A DNA stretch of 64,000 nucleotides, from NCBI RefSeq assembly GCF_003012055.1, contig NZ_JYGE01000003.1, forward strand, positions 558,001 through 622,000, read 5' to 3'. The position numbers were made by a program, and so were the translations under genes. This document shows positions 53,788 to 62,585 of this stretch, one piece after another. The stretch's first letter is position 1; the number at the start of each line of letters is the position of its first letter. The DNA is from Peptostreptococcus russellii. GTDB lineage: Bacteria; Bacillota; Clostridia; Peptostreptococcales; Peptostreptococcaceae. The notes under the pieces are model-generated. The model saw only the letters and a program-made list of their open reading frames with translations, did not search any database and was not told the DNA's origin.

Positions 53788-54309
53788 CTATTTTTCTAAT
53801 CTATCTATTAGTTTTTCTAGATTTTCTGATTTTCCTTTTATTAAGTCAACATATTCTGATAAGCCATCATTTTCCAGTAAAAGCACTAGCTCTTCATATC
53901 TCTTGACATCTTTTTTAAGCTTGGAAGAAAGCTGATCCTTATTTGCATCTGTACTAAACTCTAAAAACTCGCCTAAAAGCATAGCATTTAAAGAAGCTTG
54001 TTTCAATAATTCATCAGATGACTCCTTTAAAAGTTCAGAATCCTCTTCTTTATTTTCCTTGAGTGCTTGATTAGACATAGCTATAGAAATTACTGCCAAC
54101 TCACTAAAAGAGTCAAACTGATGTCTCAGATTTTTGATAATATCTATATTTGAATCATCTATCATTTCATAATAATCTACATTTTTAGAAGTTCCTTCTT
54201 CTTCCATCTCATAAAATACTTCTGAATCATATCCGCATACTGGACACACAGAAGGTGCTTCATCACCTATATGTACATATCCGCATTCTTTACATTTAAA
54301 CCTTTTCAT
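53788..54309 (-). CDS. rubredoxin-knuckle protein with helical domain
   Basis: 173 residues from ATG 54309 (GAGGAGAG eight bases upstream; ATG 54315 is too close). The first 30 residues are rubredoxin-like with two metal knuckles (CKECGYVHIGDEAP, CPVCGYDSE). The rest is predicted helical and charged. It resembles rubrerythrin-type arrangements with the order reversed, but I do not see the paired ExxH iron ligands, so a peroxidase role is not supported. Electron-transfer or zinc-binding role possible. Confidence 0.7.
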   Translation of the reverse strand: MKRFKCKECGYVHIGDEAPSVCPVCGYDSEVFYEMEEEGTSKNVDYYEMIDDSNIDIIKNLRHQFDSFSELAVISIAMSNQALKENKEEDSELLKESSDELLKQASLNAMLLGEFLEFSTDANKDQLSSKLKKDVKRYEELVLLLENDGLSEYVDLIKGKSENLEKLIDRLEK

Positions 54310-54475
54310 ATACATCTCTCCTCATAAATATTACTATATGGTTATATACCCAATTAAAGATATTATATAACAACTATTTGCATAGTCAATAATTTTTATT
54401 GTTATTGCTGAATATTAATTATACGAGTTTTTATATGACTTACCGAACCATATAATAGCTAACTAATGCTTTTAC

Positions 54476-54539
54476 TTATGTTTTTATTTCTATACTTTAA
54501 TTTATGTTTTTATTTCTATACTTTAATTTATGTTTTTAT
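54476..54539 (+). repeat. 26-bp tandem repeat upstream of the deacetylase gene
   Basis: Two perfect 26-bp units (54481-54506, 54507-54532; beginning TTTTTATTTCTATAC), with partial copies on both sides. It lies about 130 bases ahead of the ATG. The rest of the 360-base gap has no other clear element. Confidence 0.95.
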
Positions 54540-54671
54540 ATTGTAACTTTTTTTGACTATTGTATCCATCCCGTAAATATATTTATCATTCTGAATACTT
54601 ATTAATTACAATTTTGATGTTTCATTCTTAAAGCTTTTATAGTAGAATAGAAAGTAATTAGGAGGTTAATT

Positions 54672-55595
54672 ATGAATAGTAATAATAAGATGAACAGAAA
54701 AAACAAAAGAAAGAAAAAATCAGTTTTTACAATTAAGAAATTCCTGCTTTTAGCAATTGTTATAGCTTGTGTTGCTGGAGGCGTTAAGATAGGCTTTGCT
54801 TACAAAAATGAACAAGAAGCTTTGCAGGAAGAAAAAATCAAAAAAGAAGAGCTAGCTAAAGAATTAGAAGAAAAAGAAAAATCTCAAGTAGTAGTAGGTC
54901 AAAAGAAAGAATTTAAGGATGTACACGGTGTAGATTCTCAAAAGGTTTGGAATGCTATGAATACATATGACTATGATAATGGTGGTAAAAAAGAAGTTTT
55001 CCTGACATTTGATGATGGTCCTTCACTTACTAACACACCTAACATAATCAAAATTCTTAAAGACAATAATGTAAAAGGTACTTTTTTTGTAATCGGAAAG
55101 TCACTAAAAATGGATGGCGCTCCTGCTGTACTAAAGGATTTATATAATGAGGGAATGGCTATCGGTAATCACTCCTTCTCACATGACTATGCATATCTTT
55201 ATCCAAAAAGAGTTTTAAATTTGGAGAACTTTACTGCTGATTTTAAAGAAAACGAAAAGTTAATAAAAAAATCACTAGAAATGGATAATTTCTCTACTAG
55301 AGTAATCAGATGTCCTGGTGGTCAAATTTCTTGGAAAAGCACGGAACCTCTAAATGATTATTTAATAAAAAATAATATGGCATCTATTGACTGGAATGCT
55401 CTTAATGGTGATGCTGAAGGCGGAAAGAAAAATGCAGATCAATTATATCAGGAAGCTGTAAACTCTGGTAAGGGTAAAAACTTGGTAGTAATATTGATGC
55501 ATGACACATATGGAAAAGAAGAAACAGTAAAAGCATTAGATAAGATAATAAAGCATTATAAAAGCGAAGGATATGAATTTAAAACTTTAGTTTAG
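54672..55595 (+). CDS. membrane-anchored polysaccharide deacetylase (peptidoglycan deacetylase-like)
   Basis: 307 residues. A basic N-terminus and one hydrophobic helix (about 23-42) anchor it; a short charged coiled coil (45-75) leads to a NodB domain: LTFDDGPSLTNT (catalytic Asp and metal Asp), GNHSFSHD (metal His pair), RCPGGQ and VILMHDTYGK. PgdA-type enzymes remove acetyl groups from cell-wall GlcNAc and give lysozyme resistance. TTAGGAGG precedes the start. Confidence 0.92.
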   Translation: MNSNNKMNRKNKRKKKSVFTIKKFLLLAIVIACVAGGVKIGFAYKNEQEALQEEKIKKEELAKELEEKEKSQVVVGQKKEFKDVHGVDSQKVWNAMNTYDYDNGGKKEVFLTFDDGPSLTNTPNIIKILKDNNVKGTFFVIGKSLKMDGAPAVLKDLYNEGMAIGNHSFSHDYAYLYPKRVLNLENFTADFKENEKLIKKSLEMDNFSTRVIRCPGGQISWKSTEPLNDYLIKNNMASIDWNALNGDAEGGKKNADQLYQEAVNSGKGKNLVVILMHDTYGKEETVKALDKIIKHYKSEGYEFKTLV

Positions 55596-55655
55596 TCTAA
55601 GCTTAAATTTTTGCTTTTATTATATAACAAGATAAAATTACGATAAAATTAACTG

Positions 55656-55702
55656 AAAATAGCTAGAACAAACTAATAATTAGTTTGTTCTAGCTATTTT
55701 TT
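55656..55702. terminator. strong bidirectional terminator
   Basis: A perfect 20-bp stem (starting AAAATAGCTAGAAC) with a five-base loop and A/T runs on both sides, between two convergent genes. Confidence 0.95.
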
Positions 55703-55746
55703 ATATTAAATACTTCTAATATTTCTAACTTGGCTTAAGCTATAAG

Positions 55747-56805
55747 CTATTGCTTTTCTAAATTTCTATCTAGTGCCCTTGAAAATAAATCCCTATACTT
55801 GCCATTCCAGTCATTTACCAAGTAACTTACAACTGCAGCTATATACATTATTTTTATATTTATAAAGAAGAGTACTATAATAAGTATTCTATATCTTTTT
55901 GCCTGTTTTACACTTCCACTCTCAGCTATCATTTTATTTTCTATTATTACCATAGAATCCTTAAAAGTAAATATCGTAAATAAATATTCCAAAGAAAATA
56001 TAAAATTCTCTATATACTCCACTCTAAAACTAACTTTAAATACTTTTAATAGTTCTGCAAAAAGTATATATACTATCATTATAATAAATAACTTTCTTGT
56101 TGAATAAATAAATCTAATGTTTTTCTTTAAAGTAGAGATTAAATTTAATTTATATTTCTTTACTCCAAAGTTTAGCTTTATTTTTTTAGAAACTATCATA
56201 GTTAAAAAATATATTATAATTCCACTAGCAAATGATATCAGTGAGAAACTAAAAAGAAAACTTTGTTTAATAGTTTTACTCTCAATTGTCTGCCTATAAT
56301 TTTCTAATACTTGTAAAGAATTTTTACTTACCCCCTCTGGAATTAATACTTTAGATATTTTATCTATAAATGAATATATCTCTTTAGAAAACTCATCAAA
56401 GTTTGAGATCAAAGATACATTAGTAAAGCTCCTCATCAAGTAGTCAAATACAAACATCATCAATAAACTTAATATCGATAGAAGTATTATTTCATTCCCT
56501 AACTCACTCTTTTCAAGAAGAATATAACCTGTAAATAGACCAATTATAGATCCTTGAATGAGCATTATAGGAGTCATAGGATTCCCTAAAACAAAAAATG
56601 TAATTAAAATAGAAATAATCACACTTAGAGATGAATATTTCCAGCCACATCTTATATATATAATTGCAAAAAAAACAGGAACTAAGAAATCATAGTATCC
56701 AAAAAAACCGAGCCCCATAGCCGTAGAAGCTAGTGTTAAAACTATAAAAATAGAAGTTAGTATACTCGCCTCTACCATAGGTTTTATAGAGTTTTTATTG
56801 TCCAT
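55747..56805 (-). CDS. YybS-like DUF2232 membrane protein
   Basis: 352 residues with about eight membrane helices. The N-terminus (VEASILTSIFIVLTLAS, FFGYYDFLVPVFFAIIYIR) matches the YybS/DUF2232 family, usually linked to cell-envelope or sporulation-era gene groups but without known activity; some members look like ECF-type substrate binders. CGGAGGT precedes the start. It stands alone, with a terminator beyond its end. Confidence 0.82.
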   Translation of the reverse strand: MDNKNSIKPMVEASILTSIFIVLTLASTAMGLGFFGYYDFLVPVFFAIIYIRCGWKYSSLSVIISILITFFVLGNPMTPIMLIQGSIIGLFTGYILLEKSELGNEIILLSILSLLMMFVFDYLMRSFTNVSLISNFDEFSKEIYSFIDKISKVLIPEGVSKNSLQVLENYRQTIESKTIKQSFLFSFSLISFASGIIIYFLTMIVSKKIKLNFGVKKYKLNLISTLKKNIRFIYSTRKLFIIMIVYILFAELLKVFKVSFRVEYIENFIFSLEYLFTIFTFKDSMVIIENKMIAESGSVKQAKRYRILIIVLFFINIKIMYIAAVVSYLVNDWNGKYRDLFSRALDRNLEKQ

Positions 56806-56948
56806 ATTATACCTCCGATATTATTGAGTATACCAAAATACACTTTTCAAATCAATCAATCACTGGTTATTTTTTATGAAAGGTGTTAAAATTTATATAA
56901 GCAATATCTTATAATTTGTACTTGTTTTTAATTTAGGAGGTGTTATTT

Positions 56949-57827
56949 ATGCAAAAGGTAGCATTTATTGGAGCAGGTGTAATGGGAAAAAATATGATTA
57001 GAAACTTCATGAAGAAAAACATAGATATTTCCTTTTACACTAGAACTAAAGAAAAAGCATTAGATTTAATAGACGAAGGTGCACATTGGTGTGATTCTGT
57101 AAAAGAATGTGTATTAGATAAAAAAGTTATAATAACTATGGTGGGATACCCAAGTGATATTGAAGAAATTTACTTGGGAAGAGATGGAATTATTGAAAAT
57201 GCAGCTGAAGGATCTTATTTGATTGATATGACAACAACAGATCCAAAGTTAGCAAAAAAATTATTCGATAAGTCTAAAGAGAAAGGTCTTCACTTTATGG
57301 ATGCCCCCGTATCTGGAAGTGATATCCGTGCAGTTGATGGAACTCTTACGATTATGGTTGGTGGAGAGTTAAAAGATTTTGAAGCTTGTTATCCAATTTT
57401 TAATTGTCTAGGAAATATAATCATCTATGAAGGTCCTTCTGGAAGTGGACAGCATACTAAAATGGCAAATCAAATAGCAATATCTGGTGCTATATCTGGT
57501 GTTTGTGAGGCTTTATATTATGCAAATAAAGTTGGATTAGACGAAACCAAGACATTGATTACAATTAGCACAGGTGCCGCTGCTAGTTTTCAGATGGAAA
57601 ATATGGCGCCAAAAATTCTAGATGAGGAATATGAAGCAGGCTTTTTCATTAAACACTTTGTAAAAGATATGGAAATTGCTATAAAGGAAGCAGAAAATAA
57701 AAATATTGATCTGCCAGTATTGGCTAGGGTCTTAAAAAATTATCAATCACTAGAAAAACAAGGATATGGAGATTTAGGTATACAAGCTCTGTATAAGTTC
57801 TATGAAGATGAGGATAAAGATAAATAA
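56949..57827 (+). CDS. NAD(P)-dependent 3-hydroxyisobutyrate dehydrogenase-family oxidoreductase
   Basis: 292 residues from ATG 56949 (TTAGGAGGTG upstream). Nucleotide-binding IGAGVMGKNMIRNF, substrate-binding DAPVSGSDIRAVDGTL, and the catalytic Lys in GSGQHTKMANQIA identify the beta-hydroxyacid dehydrogenase family (3-hydroxyisobutyrate, tartronate semialdehyde, or succinic semialdehyde reductase types). The exact substrate cannot be set. Single gene with terminator. Confidence 0.9.
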   Translation: MQKVAFIGAGVMGKNMIRNFMKKNIDISFYTRTKEKALDLIDEGAHWCDSVKECVLDKKVIITMVGYPSDIEEIYLGRDGIIENAAEGSYLIDMTTTDPKLAKKLFDKSKEKGLHFMDAPVSGSDIRAVDGTLTIMVGGELKDFEACYPIFNCLGNIIIYEGPSGSGQHTKMANQIAISGAISGVCEALYYANKVGLDETKTLITISTGAAASFQMENMAPKILDEEYEAGFFIKHFVKDMEIAIKEAENKNIDLPVLARVLKNYQSLEKQGYGDLGIQALYKFYEDEDKDK

Positions 57828-57836
57828 TAAAATATT

Positions 57837-57872
57837 AAAAAGGGCTATGATAATTCTCATAGCCCTTTAATA
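57837..57872. terminator. bidirectional terminator
   Basis: AAAGGGCTATGA pairs with TCATAGCCCTTT around a six-base loop; A-rich left and T-containing right flank, between convergent genes. Confidence 0.85.
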
Positions 57873-57903
57873 CTTTTACTTACAATCATTATACCCTTAA
57901 TTA

Positions 57904-58365
57904 TTAGTGATCACAATTTTCATCACATACATGATCAGGATTTTCTTCAATGAATTTTAGGTATTCTTTTTCATTTTCTTTAAATTCTCTTACCATACGA
58001 TCATATGAAGGAAGTGCCTCTTCCTCTTCTAATTCTGTTCCATTCCAGTCAGCATACATCATCTGATCGCCGTTTGTTAGTATCATTCTTCCAACGTGAG
58101 TAGTCTCATCTATTAACTCTAAGAAGTCCATCTGTCCATCTACAACATCACTATCTAACTCGATGTCATCATCCATACACTGTACTACCATTAGAGGTAT
58201 TAAATTCCCCTCTTCATCTTCTGTTACTACAGTAATGTCAAGTATACCCTCTACCCCTTCTTCATATTCTGATAGTGGGATATCAGTTTCTACCATATTC
58301 TCAGGAACACTTAATTCTTGAATTAAATACTCTACTACTCTATCCTTAACTAATTCTTTTGACAT
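57904..58365 (-). CDS. HsdR-N-like domain protein lacking nuclease residues
   Basis: 153 residues from ATG 58365 (TTGGAGGT upstream). The pattern of secondary elements follows the type I restriction enzyme R-subunit N-terminal-like domain (HSDR_N_2): basic helix VKDRVVEYL, strand LDITVV with the Asp, LIPLMVVQCMD where active relatives have V-E-C-K, and MILTNGDQMMYADW. Glu is Gln and Lys is Met, so cleavage is unlikely. The protein is strongly acidic and ends in DHVCDENCDH, a possible metal-binding tail. No restriction-modification partner is nearby. Confidence 0.65.
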   Translation of the reverse strand: MSKELVKDRVVEYLIQELSVPENMVETDIPLSEYEEGVEGILDITVVTEDEEGNLIPLMVVQCMDDDIELDSDVVDGQMDFLELIDETTHVGRMILTNGDQMMYADWNGTELEEEEALPSYDRMVREFKENEKEYLKFIEENPDHVCDENCDH

Positions 58366-58531
58366 AGCATATACCTCCAAATTATTATAATCAATCTTGC
58401 TAATATTATACCATTGAATATATTTAAAGTCTATAAAAAGGAAGGCACTAAAGGATAAATTAAGTAAATTAGTATAACCTTACTCTATACTATTAGTGTA
58501 AATATTATTACTAGTATTGGAGGGAATACAT

Positions 58532-59569
58532 ATGAGAAATATTAAGAAAATCGTCTCAGTATGTCTATCTTTAATGATGGTCTTTACTATGATGATAGGA
58601 TTTGCAAACGCCGATTCAACTGGCGAAGTAATTACAATAGGCGCTAACTTAAACCAACAACAAAAATCAGAGATTTTAAATTATTTTGGAGTTGACGAAA
58701 ATAATCCAGATATAATGTATGTTAATAATCAGCAAGAAAGAAAATATCTAAGTGGGGTTGCACCAGATAGACAGCTAGGTCATGTAACTATGTCTTCATC
58801 TTATGTTGTTCCTACTAGCAGCGGTGGTATTAATGTTAAAACATCTAATATAACTTGGGTAACAAGTTCTATGATAGCTTCGACATTATCTACTGCAGGA
58901 GTGGACAATGCAAATGTAGTAGCTGCAGCACCATTCCCAGTTAGTGGTACTGGAGCCTTAACTGGAATAATAATGGCTTTTGAAAAGTCTTCCGGTGAAC
59001 AGCTTACTGAGGAGAAAAAGCAACTTGCAAATAAAGAGCTTGTTGCTACTGGTAATTTAGCTGAAGAAGTAGGAAAAGATAAAGCTTCTGGTATCATAAA
59101 TGATGCTAAAAAAGAAGTAATAAAAGATGGTCTAAAAGATGAAAAAGATATTGAAAAAGCAGTCAAAGATGTTGCCAATAATTACAATGTAACACTTAAT
59201 ACAGGTGATATAAATGTTATTGTAAACTTATTAAAAGATATTGGTAATCAAAACTACAATTATAAGGATATGAAGGATACCTTGGACAATATAAGTGCCA
59301 ATGTTGGATATAGCCTTAAAGAAGCTGGTGAAAAAGTCGATATAGATGGCATTTTTAATAAGGCTAAATCTTTTATAAACAACAATAAGGATGCTAAAGA
59401 GTTCTTCAATCAATTCGATGATTCTAAATTATCTAAAGATGCCGTAGTAAGTACTACTGCTTCTGGTATAGAAAGTGCTCAAAAGGTAGCTGGGGATTTA
59501 GGTCAAAAGGTAAATGATAGTGGACTTTGGGATAAAATAAAAAGTTTTTTCCAATCACTATTTAATTAG
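58532..59569 (+). CDS. secreted DUF1002 (YpuA-like) protein
   Basis: 345 residues from ATG 58532 (TTGGAGGGA upstream). A signal peptide ends at ANA (about residue 27). The DUF1002 core follows: GANLNQQQKSEILNYFGV, the SSSYVVPTSSGGINVKTSNITWVT region and AAPFPVSGTGALTGI. The C-terminal half is helical and charged. Family function unknown; the best-known relative is B. subtilis YpuA. Isolated gene with terminator. Confidence 0.87.
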   Translation: MRNIKKIVSVCLSLMMVFTMMIGFANADSTGEVITIGANLNQQQKSEILNYFGVDENNPDIMYVNNQQERKYLSGVAPDRQLGHVTMSSSYVVPTSSGGINVKTSNITWVTSSMIASTLSTAGVDNANVVAAAPFPVSGTGALTGIIMAFEKSSGEQLTEEKKQLANKELVATGNLAEEVGKDKASGIINDAKKEVIKDGLKDEKDIEKAVKDVANNYNVTLNTGDINVIVNLLKDIGNQNYNYKDMKDTLDNISANVGYSLKEAGEKVDIDGIFNKAKSFINNNKDAKEFFNQFDDSKLSKDAVVSTTASGIESAQKVAGDLGQKVNDSGLWDKIKSFFQSLFN

Positions 59570-59610
59570 TAAACTTGATGATAGCATTTTAAAAAATAAT
59601 ATTAGTCTAT

Positions 59611-59646
59611 AAAAAAGTCTTCTCTAAATGAGAAGACTTTTTTATT
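59611..59646. terminator. bidirectional terminator between DUF1002 gene and metQ
   Basis: AAAAAAGTCTTCTC pairs perfectly with GAGAAGACTTTTTT around a five-base loop. Confidence 0.93.
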
Positions 59647-59697
59647 AAATAAACTCTATAAATTATTATAGAAATTATGACCTTGTATTAAATTTAA

Positions 59698-60516
59698 TTA
59701 AAAAGATGGTATTATAGCACCCTTATAATTATCTTCTATATATTTTTTAACTTCTGGAGATGTAAGTGCTTTGCTTAAAGCTTTTATCTTTTCATCTTCT
59801 TTATTATCAGATCTTACAGCTAAAATATTAGAATATGGAGAATCTTTTGCTTCAATAGCAATAGAATCACTCAATGGGTTTAACTTTGCTTCTAATGCAT
59901 AGTTTGAGTTTATTACATCTAAGTCAACATCCTTAAGTGCAGTTGGAAGTTGCTCTGCAGCAAGTTCTTTTACTACTATCTTCTTTGGATTTTCTGTTAT
60001 ATCATTCTTTGTAAGGATTTCCTTATCTGCTACTTTTATCAAACCTTCTTTAGCTAGTAGCTTTAGTGCTCTTGATTCATTAGTTGGATCATTTGGAACT
60101 GCCACTAATGCACCTTCCTTAACATCATTTACATTCTTTACCTTATCAGAGTATACTCCCATTGGCTCTAGGTGAACCTTGACAGTATAAGTTAAGTCAG
60201 TATTATTTTTCTTATTATACTCATCTAAGTAAGGGCTATGCTGATAGAAGTTTGCATCTAAAGATTTTTCTGTAAGTCCCTTATTTGGAAGTACATAGTC
60301 ATTAAATACTTTTACTTCTAACTTGTAGCCATCCTTTTCAAGTAATGGCTTTACAACTTCATTTAATATTTCTGCATGTGGGTTTGGAGTTGCTCCAACT
60401 ACAATAGTCTTATCATCACCTGCAGATTTGCCTGCATCCTTATTTCCACCACAGGCTACTAAAGTAAAAGATAGTGCAGCAACTGCTGCTAGTGTTAAAA
60501 CTTTTTTTAATTTCAT
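59698..60516 (-). CDS. metQ: methionine ABC transporter substrate-binding lipoprotein
   Basis: 272 residues. Lipoprotein signal with lipobox LVAC, then the NlpA/MetQ fold: GATPNPHAEILNEVVKP, DANFYQHSPYLDEYNK, VAVPNDPTNESRAL and NSNYALEA. It captures D/L-methionine or related sulfur amino acids. TTAGGAGG precedes the start. It is the third gene of the S-box metNIQ operon, after a 217-base gap that contains a long-stem hairpin. Confidence 0.95.
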   Translation of the reverse strand: MKLKKVLTLAAVAALSFTLVACGGNKDAGKSAGDDKTIVVGATPNPHAEILNEVVKPLLEKDGYKLEVKVFNDYVLPNKGLTEKSLDANFYQHSPYLDEYNKKNNTDLTYTVKVHLEPMGVYSDKVKNVNDVKEGALVAVPNDPTNESRALKLLAKEGLIKVADKEILTKNDITENPKKIVVKELAAEQLPTALKDVDLDVINSNYALEAKLNPLSDSIAIEAKDSPYSNILAVRSDNKEDEKIKALSKALTSPEVKKYIEDNYKGAIIPSF

Positions 60517-60660
60517 AAATGATTCCTCCTAAATTTTTATTTTTATATATTATTATAAATAAATAATATTATTTATTTTTTCTGATTTTTATGAATTTTT
60601 AAGTTAAATTCTATTATCAGATATGTATTGTTGTCTGTATTTTTATAATTTTATAAAATC

Positions 60661-60713
60661 AAGTTCTAGATTAAATATAGCAATTTTTTATATAGACATT
60701 CAATCTAGAACTT
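60661..60713 (-). promoter_or_regulatory. long-stem hairpin between metI and metQ
   Basis: A perfect 12-bp stem (AAGTTCTAGATT and complement) with a 29-base loop. The minus-strand side beyond it is T-rich but without a clean run. Likely an mRNA 3'-end stabiliser or partial terminator adjusting metI against metQ levels. Confidence 0.5.
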
Positions 60714-60733
60714 TAAACATAGGATAAGTGTCT

Positions 60734-61387
60734 TTATTTTAATTTTTTATAAAGAAAATCTCCTAATCCCTGTATAATTTGTACTACTACCACAAGTGAT
60801 ACAACTGTAAATATCATAACATTCTTATCAAATTGCTGATAGCCATACATTAAAGCTACGTTTCCAAGCCCGCCAGCACCTACAGCACCTGCCATAGCAG
60901 TATAGCCTAATATAGTAATCGCTGACAAAGTAATACCTGTTATAATTGACGGTGTGGCCTCTTTAACCATAACCTTAAATATTATCTGTGTATTAGTGGC
61001 CCCGAAAGATCTAGCCGCTTCTATAAGCCCTTTATCTACTTCATCAAGAGAGCTTTCTATAAGTCTTGCTATAAATGGAGCTGATCCAACTGTTATCGGT
61101 ACAATAGCGGCAGTCTCACCAATACTTGTACCTACAATCATTCTTGTTATTGGTATCATTGCTACAATAAGTATCATAAATGGAAAACTTCTAAGTATAT
61201 TTACTATAAGACCAAGAACTCTATTTACTGATTTATTTGGTTTAAGACCATCCTCTTTTGTTGTAAATAATACAATTGCTATTATAAATCCTAGTACAGA
61301 AGCTATAATTGTTGGAACTAAAATCATATACATAGTCTGCACCATTGCACTTGGAAATAAATTTTTAAAATAATCACTAAAGCTCAT
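60734..61387 (-). CDS. metI: methionine ABC transporter permease
   Basis: 217 residues with five membrane helices and the EAA loop (GLIEAARSFGATNTQIIFKV). It ends in AMAGAVGAGGLGNVALMYGYQQF, typical of MetI. Its start overlaps the end of metN by 11 bases with AGGAGGT inside metN. Confidence 0.95.
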   Translation of the reverse strand: MSFSDYFKNLFPSAMVQTMYMILVPTIIASVLGFIIAIVLFTTKEDGLKPNKSVNRVLGLIVNILRSFPFMILIVAMIPITRMIVGTSIGETAAIVPITVGSAPFIARLIESSLDEVDKGLIEAARSFGATNTQIIFKVMVKEATPSIITGITLSAITILGYTAMAGAVGAGGLGNVALMYGYQQFDKNVMIFTVVSLVVVVQIIQGLGDFLYKKLK

Positions 61388-62345
61388 TGTCTACCTCCTG
61401 CCATCTCATATCACATTTTGTTAAGTATTCTTTTACTTGTTCAACAGAAGCTTCTGGAATATTTATTATCAGTGAACCCAAAATATTGTCTCTAAATTTT
61501 TCTAGTTTTCCAAAAATTATTGATACATCTATATTTAACTCTCTAGACATTCCTGTTATAATTGCTTCATTTGATCTATCATTTGTAAATAAAAGTTTTA
61601 AGTTCACTCCATCTGGTAAAACAATATTGTCCTCGCCTAGTATCTTTCTAAGAGCAACTGGGCTATTTAAAAATATCTCTTCTGTATCTCCTATTTCAAG
61701 AACTTTACCTGCATCCATAATTGCTGTTCTAGTACATATTTGTTTAATAACTTCCATTTGGTGAGTTACTATTATAATTGTTATGCCCAACTTTTTGTTT
61801 ATTTCTTGTAGTAATGATAATATTGAACTTGTTGTCTTTGGATCTAGTGCCGAAGTTGCCTCATCACAAAGAAGTACTGATGGATTCATAGTAAGAGCTC
61901 TTGCTATTGCTACTCTTTGCTTCTGTCCTCCACTTAGATTCTTTGGTCTTGAGTCTTTTTTATCCAGTATCCCTACCAAATCCAATAATTCCTCTACTCT
62001 AGACTTTATTTCCTCCTTGCTATAACCATGACACTCCATAGGCAAAGCTATATTTTCAAATACAGTCTTTCTTTCGAGTAAAGAAAAATGCTGAAATATC
62101 ATCCCAAGATTTTTTCTTAGATCTCTAAGATTTTTATCATCTAAATTTCCAACATTTTGATTATTTACAATAATTTCCCCAGAGTCAAAGGACTCCAATC
62201 TATTTATACATCTCAACAGTGTTGACTTACCAGCTCCACTGTGACCTATAATACCAAAAATTTCTCCATCATTTACTGTAAAGTTTACATCAGTTAATAC
62301 TTTATTACTTCCAAAACTCTTATTAACATTTTTAATTTCTATCAA
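61377..62345 (-). CDS. metN: methionine ABC transporter ATPase
   Basis: 322 residues starting at TTG 62345, preceded seven bases upstream by GAAAGGAG; an in-frame ATG farther up (62426) lies within the riboswitch region and must be ignored. Walker A GHSGAGKST, signature LSGGQKQRVAIARAL, Walker B VLLCDEATSALD and switch VTHQMEV are followed by the C-terminal NIL/ACT-like methionine-sensing domain (VKLLFTNDRSNE-type start and SLIINIPEAS). First gene of the S-box operon. Confidence 0.95.
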   Translation of the reverse strand: MIEIKNVNKSFGSNKVLTDVNFTVNDGEIFGIIGHSGAGKSTLLRCINRLESFDSGEIIVNNQNVGNLDDKNLRDLRKNLGMIFQHFSLLERKTVFENIALPMECHGYSKEEIKSRVEELLDLVGILDKKDSRPKNLSGGQKQRVAIARALTMNPSVLLCDEATSALDPKTTSSILSLLQEINKKLGITIIIVTHQMEVIKQICTRTAIMDAGKVLEIGDTEEIFLNSPVALRKILGEDNIVLPDGVNLKLLFTNDRSNEAIITGMSRELNIDVSIIFGKLEKFRDNILGSLIINIPEASVEQVKEYLTKCDMRWQEVDNEL

Positions 62346-62377
62346 ATTTTTTCTCCTTTCTAATTTAAATTTATATA

Positions 62378-62410
62378 CTAAAAATGTCTGAGTAAAATAA
62401 ACCCAGACAT
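62378..62410 (-). terminator. S-box-controlled terminator
   Basis: On the minus strand ATGTCTGGGT pairs with ACTCAGACAT around a seven-base loop, followed by TTTTTAG. It lies between the SAM aptamer and metN. Confidence 0.88.
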
Positions 62411-62414
62411 AGGA

Positions 62415-62518
62415 ATTTCTACTCATCTTTCAGCTATATGCTGCTGGAATTAGCACCTTGATTTCTCAGGTTGCCGGGTTTCACAGGGCCAGTCCCTCCA
62501 CCTCTCTCGATAAGAGAT
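62415..62518 (-). ncRNA. SAM-I riboswitch (S-box) upstream of metNIQ
   Basis: On the minus strand the S-box core is readable: CGAGAGAGGTGGAGGGACTG, GCCCTGTGAAACCCGGCAACC, and GGTGCTAATTCCAGCAG. Bound SAM favours the terminator just downstream, turning off methionine uptake when SAM is plentiful. Confidence 0.97.
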
Positions 62519-62537
62519 ATATAATTGTTATGTATTA

Positions 62538-62566
62538 ATAATATATCTTAATAAACTATTTGTCAA
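62538..62566 (-). promoter_or_regulatory. promoter of the metNIQ operon
   Basis: On the minus strand TTGACA, a 17-base spacer and TATTAT, about 20 bases before the S-box aptamer. Confidence 0.8.
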
Positions 62567-62585
62567 TACGTAAATATTCTATGTA

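Noticed and set aside
60954..61373. 139-codon plus-strand open frame opposite metI
   Set aside because: Shadow frame; metI is fully supported by motifs and operon context.
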